A stretch of DNA of 64,000 nucleotides, taken from positions 1 through 64,000 of the forward strand of contig CADEEA010000004.1 of the NCBI GenBank assembly GCA_902826245.1, written 5' to 3'. The notes beneath the pieces were generated by a model that ran no database searches, had not been told where the DNA came from, and was given only the letters and a program-made list of their open reading frames with translations. The translations under genes were made by a program, and so were the position numbers. This DNA comes from an uncultured Alphaproteobacteria bacterium (GTDB lineage: Bacteria > Pseudomonadota > Alphaproteobacteria > Caulobacterales > Aquidulcibacteraceae). Of this stretch, positions 24,623 through 32,581 are shown piece after piece; positions within the stretch are counted from its first letter, which is position 1; the number at the start of each line of letters is the position of its first letter.

Positions 24623-25798
24623 TCATTGTTTAGCCTGCGCGCCCCTCGCCGAGGGCAAACCGATCCACACACGCAACGCGGATATTCGGCGTCCGATGCC
24701 GAAGAAGAGCCAACAACCGAACGCCGTCGAACCGATCAAGGTCGGCGCTTCGAGCCAAAGCGGAAGTTGGAGTTCGTCAAGATGGTGGCCGGCGACCACG
24801 ATAACGGTCTGGTGGATCAGATAGAACGGGAACACCGCTTGAGTGAGCATTTGGCGCACCGGACCGTCAGCGTTCTTCAAATGGTGGTGGGCGAAGCCTA
24901 TGGCGGCGACAATGGCGGTCCAAGCGTCGAGTTCGCGCACGCCGCGCATGACAACGCGCAACCATACAGGCGGCGTTACTCCGTCCGGGTAAGCGTTGTA
25001 ATAAGTGATCAGCGCGGCCCAGGAAATCAGCGCGACGGTCAGCGTCGGCCAACGCAGTCGCACGCAACTATCGAAGAAAGGTTGATGCTTTGCGATGGCG
25101 AAGCCGAACAGGAATACTCCGAAATAGAGGACGTGCAGATACCAATCTTCGCGGAAGTCGTGACTTTCTCCGAATATCGGGAAGAGCGTGAGGCGCAGCG
25201 CCGTCATGATCAGCCACGGTGTAAGGATGAAAAACGGACCGGCGATGAGCACGCTCACTGCCTTCGGGATACGACGCAACAATGGCAGTAGCGGAATAAG
25301 AGCCAGCGTGTAGAGGACAAGGTAGGCGACGAACCACATGTGATTGTAGGTCGGCGTTGTGAGGCAGCCGTCGGCATCGCACCAATTGCCCGAGGCAGTG
25401 ACATATTTGGCGTAGAAATTGTCCAGCCAAGCGACGTGACCCGGCGCAAGGCCATTCGCTCCCTGCAAGGCCTCGACAATCTCGTAATACGCCTGAGGCG
25501 GAACGATCACGAAAACCGCCAAGAGCAGCGGCGGCCAGAGGCGCCCCATGCGGCTCGCTGCGAACGTCCACGCGCCCATCTTATCGGCCATGAAGCGAGT
25601 GGCGGCGCCCGAGATCAGGAACAAAAGCGTGAGCCGCCAGGGGTTGGTGAGCAGCATCAGCGGCTCGATGGCCTCGCTCGCCCGGCTTGATTTCACGTGC
25701 CAATCCCAGGTCACGTAGAACATGCCGCAATGATAGAGAATGAGCAGGCCGAACGCGATGATGCGGAGCCAGTCGAGGTCGAGGCGTCGGGCGGTCAT
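24623..25798 (-). CDS. acyltransferase-3 family membrane protein
   Basis: A 391-aa integral membrane protein starting at ATG 25798 with the family signature RRLDLDWLRIIAFGLLILYHCG. About ten membrane helices follow. Family members transfer acyl groups to periplasmic or extracellular sugars such as glucans, LPS or exopolysaccharide; the acceptor cannot be told here. The His in LILYHCG is the expected catalytic residue. It is divergent from the membrane LytTR regulator gene (104 bp between starts), which may control it. Confidence 0.85.
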   Translation of the reverse strand: MTARRLDLDWLRIIAFGLLILYHCGMFYVTWDWHVKSSRASEAIEPLMLLTNPWRLTLLFLISGAATRFMADKMGAWTFAASRMGRLWPPLLLAVFVIVPPQAYYEIVEALQGANGLAPGHVAWLDNFYAKYVTASGNWCDADGCLTTPTYNHMWFVAYLVLYTLALIPLLPLLRRIPKAVSVLIAGPFFILTPWLIMTALRLTLFPIFGESHDFREDWYLHVLYFGVFLFGFAIAKHQPFFDSCVRLRWPTLTVALISWAALITYYNAYPDGVTPPVWLRVVMRGVRELDAWTAIVAAIGFAHHHLKNADGPVRQMLTQAVFPFYLIHQTVIVVAGHHLDELQLPLWLEAPTLIGSTAFGCWLFFGIGRRISALRVWIGLPSARGAQAKQ

Positions 25799-25902
25799 GG
25801 GCTGGAAATCTCTCCTTGCCGCCGGGTTCTTTCGCATGCGCGGCCGCCCGGCTACACTGGCGCCGCGCACGGCGGCCAGCTGGGGCGAGTCGGGAGCATT
25901 GG

Positions 25903-26727
25903 GTGACCACCGGCGATCTAGAAGGGACGAGCGGATGGCCCCGGGCCGAGCGGCGACCCTGGCTCGTGGTGCTGTTCGTTGGATTGGCGGTGATGTTCGT
26001 CAACGCTACCTCGGGCGTCATTGAAGGCGCCGGGGACCACTGGATCGAACCGGTGCTGTGGGAAGCAACCAGCGCCATAATCATTGTCGGTCTGGCGCCG
26101 TTCGTCGGTTACGGCATGCGCCAGTGGCCGCCTCGGGCGGACAACATGCCGGCCTTTGCTCTCATCCACTTTGGCCTGACGATTCCCTTCGCGCTGGCGC
26201 ACATAACCTTCATCTTTGTGACACGCGAGGCAGCCTATTGGGCGTTCGGCGCCCGCTACGGTTTCTTCGACGACGGCGTAGCCATCACGTTGCTCTACGA
26301 GTGGCGCAAGGACGTGTTGGTTTACGCCGCTGTTGCCGCGACCTATTGGGTCTTCCGGTACATCGCAGAACGTCATCAAGCCGCCTTATCGCCACCGACC
26401 GATGACCGGATTGAGGTGCGCGATGGCGGCGCGGTCCTGTTCTTGGCGCCGGCGGACATCACGCACGTGGAAGCTGCTGGCAATTACGTAGAATTTCACA
26501 CAGCCGCCAAGACGCATCTGGTGCGAGGCACGCTGGCGTCCTGGGAGGCGCGGTTGACGGCGCGCGGCTTCCTCCGCGTACACCGCTCGCGCTTGGTGAA
26601 CCGGACGAAAATCGGCGCGCTCAGGCCGACGCCCTCCGGCGACGTTGAAATATCGCTCACCGACGGACGCACCCTAATCGGCAGCCGTCGCTATCGCGCC
26701 CTACTGGCCGGGAGTGATCCCACCTGA
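25903..26727 (+). CDS. membrane-anchored LytTR-type transcriptional regulator
   Basis: A 274-aa protein from GTG at 25903, with GGGAG 6 nt upstream. Four membrane helices occupy about 20-170 (for example LVVLFVGLAVMFVNATSG). The C-terminal LytTR DNA-binding domain (about 175-272) has the family core LFLAPADITHVEAAGNYVE, then GFLRVHRSRLVN and LIGSRRYRALL. A membrane sensor fused to LytTR without a receiver domain suggests direct signal-to-promoter coupling. Its divergent neighbour is the acyltransferase, a likely target. No clear LytTR repeat was recognised between them. Confidence 0.85.
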   Translation: MTTGDLEGTSGWPRAERRPWLVVLFVGLAVMFVNATSGVIEGAGDHWIEPVLWEATSAIIIVGLAPFVGYGMRQWPPRADNMPAFALIHFGLTIPFALAHITFIFVTREAAYWAFGARYGFFDDGVAITLLYEWRKDVLVYAAVAATYWVFRYIAERHQAALSPPTDDRIEVRDGGAVLFLAPADITHVEAAGNYVEFHTAAKTHLVRGTLASWEARLTARGFLRVHRSRLVNRTKIGALRPTPSGDVEISLTDGRTLIGSRRYRALLAGSDPT

Positions 26728-26757
26728 GAAGCTTGGAGTTCTTTTCGGCCTACGGCA

Positions 26758-27147
26758 TCATTCGCCATAGAGCCGCACAATAGCGCCGACGCCGCGGCGT
26801 CGCGTGTTGGCCTCGTACACCATGCCCACGGATGCGATGTTGCGGTCGTCGCCTTCAAGGTCGATCGCGCGCGTGCATTGCCCCGGCTGGATGCGCGCTC
26901 GCACCGGCACATCTTGATGGCCGCCGTTTGCGAAATGAACATCGACATCGATGAAGTGAACCGGCCGCTCATACACGCAAAGCCGGATGCGCTCGAAGCG
27001 GCGGCCACCCTCCACAACAATGGTGTCCCGATCGACAGCGTCACGCACGTCGCGCGTCCCAAGCAAGTCCCAATCCCAAGCAAACGCCGGCCCCGTGAGT
27101 GCAGCCGTCGCGATGGCTGCAGCAATGCACAGCGTCCTGAATTTCAT
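26758..27147 (-). CDS. secreted DUF2541-like protein
   Basis: A 129-aa protein with a clear Sec signal (AAAIATAALTGPAFA, cleavage before W24). The mature part is beta-rich: LLGTRDVRDAVDRDTIVV, FERIRLCVYERPVHFIDVDV and QCTRAIDLEGDDRNIASVGM. This pattern resembles DUF2541-type periplasmic proteins (YaaI-like). Two cysteines in the mature part may form a disulfide. Function unknown. It stands alone between the LytTR gene (convergent) and the DUF1491 gene. Confidence 0.65.
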   Translation of the reverse strand: MKFRTLCIAAAIATAALTGPAFAWDWDLLGTRDVRDAVDRDTIVVEGGRRFERIRLCVYERPVHFIDVDVHFANGGHQDVPVRARIQPGQCTRAIDLEGDDRNIASVGMVYEANTRRRGVGAIVRLYGE

Positions 27148-27228
27148 GTGCGATTCCCTTAGCCCGCCCCTCGCGCCCCTTCAGGAAGCATAAACGGGCT
27201 GATTTGAATAGTAGGTCGTGGGCCTCCC

Positions 27229-27564
27229 CTACTCCACCCGCTCCATCAAAAAGTGCCGCCCCTTCTTGTCCTCGATCTCCACCACCCAAAGGTCGGGATC
27301 GTTAGCGGTGCGCTTACGGACGGCGGCATCCACGTCCGCCTCGACGTCCCCTAGCGTCCCCGCCGATAGATCGAGCCAGACGCGTTCGCCCTCTCCTGCG
27401 CGCGCCGGAGCATAGAGCCGCGCCCGCCCATCCAACGTCGCCACTTTGACCAGCACCGCGCCCGCGTCCGCGTCGCCGCGGCGGACAATTCCGGCAAAGG
27501 CGCCGGCATCTGAAGCGCGGCGGATCAGCGCGCTGGCCCAGAAATCGGTCTTCAGTTCAGCCAT
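27229..27564 (-). CDS. DUF1491 family protein
   Basis: A 111-aa cytoplasmic protein matching the alphaproteobacterial DUF1491 family: LKTDFWASALIRRASDAG at the N-terminus, then GDADAGAVLVKVATLDG and the terminal DPDLWVVEIEDKKGRHFL. Function is unknown. It is divergent from a secreted protein gene with only 54 bp between starts, so the two probably share a regulatory region. Confidence 0.88.
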   Translation of the reverse strand: MAELKTDFWASALIRRASDAGAFAGIVRRGDADAGAVLVKVATLDGRARLYAPARAGEGERVWLDLSAGTLGDVEADVDAAVRKRTANDPDLWVVEIEDKKGRHFLMERVE

Positions 27565-27618
27565 CGCCTCCGCCGTTCACCAGAACGCAACCACCTTCCT
27601 TTAACTAATTTCGCTCCC

Positions 27619-28473
27619 ATGCGCGCCTTTTTCCTTGCCGCCGCCTTGGCGCTGACCACGACTGCCGCCTCCGCGAGCGAGCCGCCGAACGCGCGCGCCG
27701 CGTTCGTGGAGCGCAGGGGGCTGATCGAATCCGACGCCCAGTGCCGGCTCTTCACCCGCGACATGCGTGCTGCCCTCGATGCCGGCGCAGGCCAAGCCCG
27801 CGGCGCGCTGTTACGCGCTGGCTGGTCCCGCGCGCAGGTGGGCGAGCTTGAGCAGGCGGTGGTCGCAGCAGCACGGACGCGCCGTTGCGACGACCAGCGC
27901 ACGCTCGCCGCCGCGGCCGATGCGCGCACCGGCTTCACCACCTGGATGCGCTCTAACCGAGTGGATTTCGAAGGCTGGGCGCGAACCTGGTCCACGCGCC
28001 GGGTAGCGGCCTCCGACGGCTGGCGTTTGCGCCAAGATATTGACGCACCAGCACGCGCAATCTTCGGCATTCGCGAAACCGGCGGCGCACGGCGCCTGGT
28101 GCTGATGCTGCCATTAGCGCGCGGCGAAGCGGCGCCTGCTTTTGCGCGCCTAGCCATGCGCGACCCCTCCCGGACAAACGCGCCGGAAATCGCGCTGCAA
28201 CAACGCATCTCTTTTGGACTGAGCGCTGGCGCCCCCTCGCCAAGCCAAGCAATGCTGAGCTATCCCTCCACCCGCACCAGCGAAAGCGGGCCGCGAGGCG
28301 CTTCCTTCGCGGTCTTCGCGTTTCCCGATGCGGCGTTCGTCAGCTTGCTTGCGCTTGATCCACGCGAAAGCGCGGAAATAACCCTGCAAGGCGCACGCGG
28401 GGCGCGCCGCCTGCTGGTGGAGGTTGGCGACGTGGCCGCGGCGCGTTCCTTCTTGATGATTGGCGCCAGCTGA
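27619..28473 (+). CDS. secreted protein of unknown function
   Basis: A 284-aa protein with a Sec signal peptide (residues 1-19, cleavage after SAS). The first third of the mature part is helical and has two Cys (about 41 and 93). The rest appears beta-rich, containing GWRLRQDIDAPARAIFGIR. I do not recognise a family. No catalytic motif is visible. The spacing to the DUF1491 start (54 bp) is an AT-rich stretch (TTAACTAATTT) that could hold a promoter. It is not obviously linked to the kinase gene downstream. Confidence 0.65.
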   Translation: MRAFFLAAALALTTTAASASEPPNARAAFVERRGLIESDAQCRLFTRDMRAALDAGAGQARGALLRAGWSRAQVGELEQAVVAAARTRRCDDQRTLAAAADARTGFTTWMRSNRVDFEGWARTWSTRRVAASDGWRLRQDIDAPARAIFGIRETGGARRLVLMLPLARGEAAPAFARLAMRDPSRTNAPEIALQQRISFGLSAGAPSPSQAMLSYPSTRTSESGPRGASFAVFAFPDAAFVSLLALDPRESAEITLQGARGARRLLVEVGDVAAARSFLMIGAS

Positions 28474-28571
28474 AGTGTATTGGGTAAAATTGGAACGATC
28501 GTCGCGCTTCGACGCGCTCAGCGTGACGCTATATCTTCGCGTCGAAGGCCGCACATACCGGGCGATGCAAA

Positions 28572-29831
28572 TCAGGCGTTCTTTTCAACCAGCACCGGCA
28601 GACGCACGCGCATCAGCGCGCCGCCGCCTAACGCATCGAGCACTATGAGTTCGCCGCCGTGCAATGCGGCCAGCGCCCGCACCAGCGACAGGCCCAACCC
28701 TGCGCCCTCAGCCCTTTTGTCTCCGCGCTCATAAGCAACCATCACTCGCTCTCTCTGGGGCGCGGGGATGCCCGGTCCGGTGTCCGACACTTCAAGGACA
28801 AGCGCATTGTCGTCGCTGCTGGCGCTGACCGCGACCCGCGCGCTCTCTGGGCTGAATTTCAATGCATTGCCGACCAGATTGATCAAAATGCGGCGGAGCG
28901 CGGCGACGTCGGCGCTGACCATGAGCGGCGCTTGCGGCGTACTCATGGTCAGCGTGATCGCCTTGCGCCGCGCGGCGTCGGTCGAAAGCCGAACCACTTC
29001 CTCCACTACGGAGCGGGCATCGAAAAGCTCGCGCTCGATCGGATAGCGCCCCGCCTCGATCCGCGAAATGTCGAGCAGATCGTTGACGAGGCCCAGCAAG
29101 TGGTTGCCGCTCCTGCGGATCATCCCTCCATACTCAGCGTAGCGCTCATCGAGGTCGCCGAACACGCGTCGTTCGATCATCTCGGCGAAGCCAAGAATAT
29201 GCGTCAACGGCGTGCGCAATTCGTGCGACACTTCGGCGATGCGCGCGCTGGCGTCCGCTGCGGCTATAACCGGGCGCCGACTCAAAGAGAGCAAGGCAGC
29301 AGAATAGGCGATCGCAGCAGCGGCCAGCAGCGCCGAAAAGGCGGCGAACTCCGGTTCGGGATCGCTCCGGCTGAGCCAAGCTGCGAGCCCGATCCCGAGC
29401 GCTCCGACCGCCCCGGTGGCCAGGCGCCAAGGCCGACCAAGCGCTGTTGCAAGCGCAAGCGGAACCGCAAACAACGCCGCCAAGGGCGACGTCGCCCCGC
29501 CCCCGCCTGCCGCAAGCGCGGTTGCGCACGCCAGCCAAACCACAATCAACGCGGCGTCCGCCGCCCGACGACCCAGATGGACCGCCAAGGCAAAGCCGGC
29601 GAAGGCTGGAACGAGGGCCAGAGCACTCGCCTTCGCCAAGCCCGAGGAGACGCCGCCCCCAATGCTGGTAAGGGCTACCGCAATCGCTACCGCGGCCAGC
29701 CAACCCCACCATGCCAACGCGAACGCAACTGCGTTTGGCGCCTGTGTTACTGCCTGTTGTGTTGACACGGAAAGGCGGCCCGCGAGTAAAAGACTTCTTA
29801 ACGTGATCGCGGTATGGTGCCTGTCCGACAT
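28572..29831 (-). CDS. membrane sensor histidine kinase (HisKA)
   Basis: About 419 aa from the ATG at 29831; the ATG at 29855 or GTG at 29768 are alternatives, and none has a good ribosome site. About six membrane helices occupy 35-190. The dimerisation/phosphoacceptor box is EVSHELRTPLTHILGF. The ATPase has NLVGNALKFSPE, VSDTGPGIP and GAGLGLSLVRAL. The domain order and the sequence of the H box resemble PleC/DivJ-type kinases of Caulobacterales. No response regulator is adjacent, so it may act in a dispersed cell-cycle or envelope phosphorelay. Confidence 0.85.
   Translation of the reverse strand: MSDRHHTAITLRSLLLAGRLSVSTQQAVTQAPNAVAFALAWWGWLAAVAIAVALTSIGGGVSSGLAKASALALVPAFAGFALAVHLGRRAADAALIVVWLACATALAAGGGGATSPLAALFAVPLALATALGRPWRLATGAVGALGIGLAAWLSRSDPEPEFAAFSALLAAAAIAYSAALLSLSRRPVIAAADASARIAEVSHELRTPLTHILGFAEMIERRVFGDLDERYAEYGGMIRRSGNHLLGLVNDLLDISRIEAGRYPIERELFDARSVVEEVVRLSTDAARRKAITLTMSTPQAPLMVSADVAALRRILINLVGNALKFSPESARVAVSASSDDNALVLEVSDTGPGIPAPQRERVMVAYERGDKRAEGAGLGLSLVRALAALHGGELIVLDALGGGALMRVRLPVLVEKNA
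29787..29801 (-). promoter_or_regulatory. candidate CtrA-type box near the kinase start
   Basis: The minus strand reads TTAA-GAAGTCT-TTTA, one mismatch from the CtrA consensus TTAA-N7-TTAA. It sits about 20 bp upstream of the alternative GTG start (29768) of the kinase gene and about 80 bp upstream of the divergent secreted-protein gene. Its meaning depends on which kinase start is correct. A single near-match can arise by chance. Confidence 0.3.
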
Positions 29832-29879
29832 CGCGGCCGGAAGCGAACTCGCCATTTCAGATATTTAGGAGCCGAGCTC

Positions 29880-30932
29880 ATGCGAAGACTTGCGGTCTGG
29901 ACGACTACGGCGGCCGTGGCCCTCATGGGCGTGGCCAGCGCGCAAACCCGGCCGGCGGAGCAAGCCGCGCCCACGCAGGCCGCCGCAGCCCAGAGTGAAC
30001 TCGCGACCGCCATCACCGCCTACGCCGCCTACCACAGTGATGTCTCCGAGCTGCGCACCAGCGTAATTGGCAACGCCGCCCAGCTTGAGACGGCCCTGGA
30101 CCGCGTCGGCCACCACAATCGCGACGCCTTGACCCGCGGCTGGGTCGCCTACGGCGCCTCGACAGCCGCCCAATCGCCCGCCTTTGTACAAGGCGTCCGC
30201 GACGCCGCCGCTTATTACGGGCGCGACGCGGTGATCTGGGCGGTCACGGCCGATCCCTCCTACGCGCGCGGACTGCGCGGCGGCGCCGATGCGACACGGC
30301 TCTTGCTTGAGTCCGCCAATGCCGACGCCGCGCGCATCATCGCGGTTGCCGATCGCTACCAGGAGATGGCGCTCACCATCCAACGTCAGCGTTGGGCCAA
30401 TACAGTCGCCCCTCAACAACCTGCACGCGTGCAGCGCGTGCGCGCGCTAGGCGTCACCGGAGCGCCAGCCAACACCGTGCCGGCGGACGTTGCGCCGCGT
30501 TTGGCGGCCGCACCGCTCACACATACCCCGGCCAACGACCCTACCGCCTTTGGCGGGCGTCGTTTCTGGGACGCGGTGCGCGGCGGCGCTACAGTTGAAG
30601 TCGCCTCGGTTCCAGCGACCTACCAATGGCGGGTGAACGCCAGCCGCGGTGAAGCGCTTGACCGCATGGCTGCGATCGCAGCCATCCAGGCTCTGGGCGC
30701 AGAGCAAACAAATCAAAGCGCGATTTCGCGCCTCGCCAACGATCCGCGCACCAATGGTTGCCTGGAGATGGCGCAGCTGCAGCTCTACCAATGCATGTCC
30801 GCGGCGCGCTTCCGTTACGAGAACGCCTTCTGCCTTGGCCAGCACGGCCTGCGCGATATCGGAACCTGCATCGGCGCCGTAGCGCAGCCTGACGCCACCG
30901 CGCTGGCGCCGGGCCGGGCCGGGGACGACTGA
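29880..30932 (+). CDS. secreted alanine-rich protein with C-terminal cysteine pairs
   Basis: A 350-aa protein from ATG at 29880, with AGGAG 8 nt upstream. The signal peptide is residues 1-21 (cleavage ASAQ). The mature part is helical and alanine-rich. A region around 70-140 repeats aromatic positions (GWVAYGAST, DAAAYYGRD, DPSYARGL). The last 60 residues contain four Cys (NGCLEM, YQCMS, AFCLG, GTCIG) likely to form two disulfides. I believe such proteins recur in Caulobacterales genomes but the function is unknown. It is divergent from the histidine kinase. Confidence 0.7.
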   Translation: MRRLAVWTTTAAVALMGVASAQTRPAEQAAPTQAAAAQSELATAITAYAAYHSDVSELRTSVIGNAAQLETALDRVGHHNRDALTRGWVAYGASTAAQSPAFVQGVRDAAAYYGRDAVIWAVTADPSYARGLRGGADATRLLLESANADAARIIAVADRYQEMALTIQRQRWANTVAPQQPARVQRVRALGVTGAPANTVPADVAPRLAAAPLTHTPANDPTAFGGRRFWDAVRGGATVEVASVPATYQWRVNASRGEALDRMAAIAAIQALGAEQTNQSAISRLANDPRTNGCLEMAQLQLYQCMSAARFRYENAFCLGQHGLRDIGTCIGAVAQPDATALAPGRAGDD

Positions 30933-30969
30933 GCTTGCGCCTCGCCTAAGCCAAGGGCATGTCCTTGCT

Positions 30970-31410
30970 GTGAGCGTCTCAGAAGCTGCGAAAGAACTAG
31001 CGGACGAGTTTGCGCTCCTGCCCGACTGGGAGGAGCGCATTTCGTATCTTATCGACCTGGGCAAAGCGCTGGCGCCTCTCAGCGAAAGCGAACGCGACGA
31101 AGCCGCCCGCGTGCGTGGGTGCGTAAGCCGCGTTTGGCTGGTGTGCGAGACACGCGCTGAAACGCCCGGAAAGCTGCATTTTCGCGGCGATTCCGATGCG
31201 CACTTGGTGCGCGGCGAGATCGCACTTCTGTTGCGCTTGTTCTCGGGCCGCTCACCCGGCGAGATCGCCGAAGCGGACCCACGGGCGATTTTCGCACAAC
31301 TTGGCCTCAAGGACGCGCTCACTATGCAGCGCTCCAACGGGCTGTTCGCGATGATGACGCGCATGCAGGACTACGCCCGCGAGGCGCTTAACGGCGCCGC
31401 TGCGAGCTGA
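30970..31410 (+). CDS. sufE: SufE-family sulfur acceptor
   Basis: A 146-aa protein starting at GTG 30970 that takes persulfide sulfur from SufS cysteine desulfurase for Fe-S cluster assembly. The active Cys51 is in the conserved VRGCVSRVWL. The C-terminal GLKDALTMQRSNGLFAMM segment is also diagnostic. It stands alone and is not within a suf operon. It overlaps the convergent DUF6456 gene by 40 bp at the 3' ends. Confidence 0.92.
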   Translation: MSVSEAAKELADEFALLPDWEERISYLIDLGKALAPLSESERDEAARVRGCVSRVWLVCETRAETPGKLHFRGDSDAHLVRGEIALLLRLFSGRSPGEIAEADPRAIFAQLGLKDALTMQRSNGLFAMMTRMQDYAREALNGAAAS

Positions 31411-32120
31411 GCCAAGCCAAGCTTCAACGCAAGCTTACCGGAGCGAGCCGGCCAGGCCTCCGTGCGCTCGATCTCTTCCAGTCCTTCTTCCTTCAAACAC
31501 ACGCCCTCGACCACGCGCCGCAGCGGCGCGGCCAGACGGGCAAGAGCGTCACTGTAGTGTCGCTGCGCATCGCAACGCGCGGCGAGGGCAGCCTCCTGAG
31601 CGCTGCTGGCGCCGCGGGCGCCCTTCGCGTTGGGTGGTGCGGTCCAATCGGATCCGCGCACCAAGCCCGACTGTGAGATATCCCAATGGGTGCGCAGCCG
31701 TGCCGCGGCTAGCAATTCGGAATCTTCAAGCCAAGGCCGCCCCTCGGCGTCACGGAGCGCGGCCAGACGGCGCAGCACGCGGCTCTGCTCGTACCCGCGC
31801 GCGACGTGGACGCCGCCTTCGCGATCCATCACGCTTCTTTCGATCACCGCGCCGTGCTGTGCCGCGTAGGTGTCGTTTGGCGGCGCCTGCATTCTGCGCA
31901 CTTGAGCGCGCCCCGGTTCGGTGATCGCATAGCCCAATGCGCCGGGCAGCGGCGCAACCGCGCCCGCGGACACAAGCGCGTCTTTCTCCGCCCTGGTCAA
32001 TTTCACCCCAGCCCGTCGTCGTTTGTCTCCGTTGGGAAACACACAGAAGCGCCCGTGATACTCCGCCAGCACCGCGCGCGGCTGTACAAGGCGCAACAAA
32101 GCTCGCTCCCCGGGGCTCAT
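31371..32120 (-). CDS. DUF6456 protein with sigma-like HTH end
   Basis: A 249-aa protein found mainly in alphaproteobacteria. The N-terminal third looks like a winged helix of its own (VKLTRAEKDALVSAGAVAP, then YAITEPGRAQVRRM). The C-terminal DUF6456 region contains ESRVLRRLAAL-like text (here EQSRVLRRLAALRD), LLAAARLRTHWDIS and the closing WPARSGKLALKLGLAQLA. The last 50 residues resemble an ECF-type HTH. It follows a DnaA-C-like HTH gene with a 4-nt overlap, and both are likely regulators of unknown targets. Confidence 0.85.
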   Translation of the reverse strand: MSPGERALLRLVQPRAVLAEYHGRFCVFPNGDKRRRAGVKLTRAEKDALVSAGAVAPLPGALGYAITEPGRAQVRRMQAPPNDTYAAQHGAVIERSVMDREGGVHVARGYEQSRVLRRLAALRDAEGRPWLEDSELLAAARLRTHWDISQSGLVRGSDWTAPPNAKGARGASSAQEAALAARCDAQRHYSDALARLAAPLRRVVEGVCLKEEGLEEIERTEAWPARSGKLALKLGLAQLAAAPLSASRA

Positions 32121-32473
32121 GGTCCGGCCTCGACTTCAAGGAACTTCCGGGAAGGCGCTGGCGCGTCCCTAAGCATTTCCTCAAGCCCCGTAATCCAGAG
32201 GTCGAAGGCAGGGTCCTCTCGTCGATCTTCCACGTAATGGCACGCCTGGGCCACGGTTGAGCGGTCGCGGCGGAAGGCGCCAGCAACCCTGGTCAAACTC
32301 AGCTCAAAGGCCACATGGCATAAATACATCGCCACCTTTCGGGCAAAGGCGGCCTCGGCCGAACCGCGGGTAGGCTCAAAAACGGCGCGCACCGGCGTCG
32401 ACAAAGCATAGCTTGCAACCCCCGCCGAAAGACGCGCAGCAAGATCGTCTCCAAACTTCAAAGAATGGCTCAT
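32117..32473 (-). CDS. DnaA C-terminal-like HTH protein
   Basis: A 118-aa protein from ATG at 32473, consisting almost only of a domain similar to DnaA domain IV: FARKVAMYLCHVAFELSLTRVAGAF, then RDRSTVAQACHYVEDRRED. It lacks the AAA+ ATPase. Small proteins of this type next to DUF6456 and MucR are seen in alphaproteobacteria. It could bind DnaA-box-like sequence or act as a plain transcription factor. It lies downstream of mucR, separated by a palindrome at 32557-32572. Confidence 0.82.
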   Translation of the reverse strand: MSHSLKFGDDLAARLSAGVASYALSTPVRAVFEPTRGSAEAAFARKVAMYLCHVAFELSLTRVAGAFRRDRSTVAQACHYVEDRREDPAFDLWITGLEEMLRDAPAPSRKFLEVEAGP

Positions 32474-32556
32474 TCCCAAAACCTCTCCCACACGCCCTCT
32501 TCCGGGGGCTATTGCCACCCAGGATAATGCGGAACGAGAGGTGTTGGATAGATTTT

Positions 32557-32572
32557 TTCCTATTCATAGGAA
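32557..32572. promoter_or_regulatory. AT-rich palindrome between mucR and the DnaA-like gene
   Basis: TTCCTAT-TC-ATAGGAA is a perfect 7-bp inverted repeat flanked by T6 tracts on both sides, in otherwise GC-rich DNA. AT-rich tracts of this kind are where MucR/Ros proteins bind, so it is a candidate operator for the downstream gene. On the plus strand it resembles a weak hairpin plus T-run terminator, but no plus-strand gene ends there. Confidence 0.45.
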
Positions 32573-32581
32573 TTTTTTCCG

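Noticed and set aside
28659..29765. Plus-strand open frame of about 368 codons opposite the histidine kinase
   Set aside because: The minus strand has clear HisKA and HATPase motifs. The plus frame has a basic, repetitive composition with no family.
32551..32581. Possible rho-independent terminator of mucR
   Set aside because: On the mucR strand the hairpin is followed by A's, not U's. The T-run is on the wrong strand. It is better read as an operator candidate.
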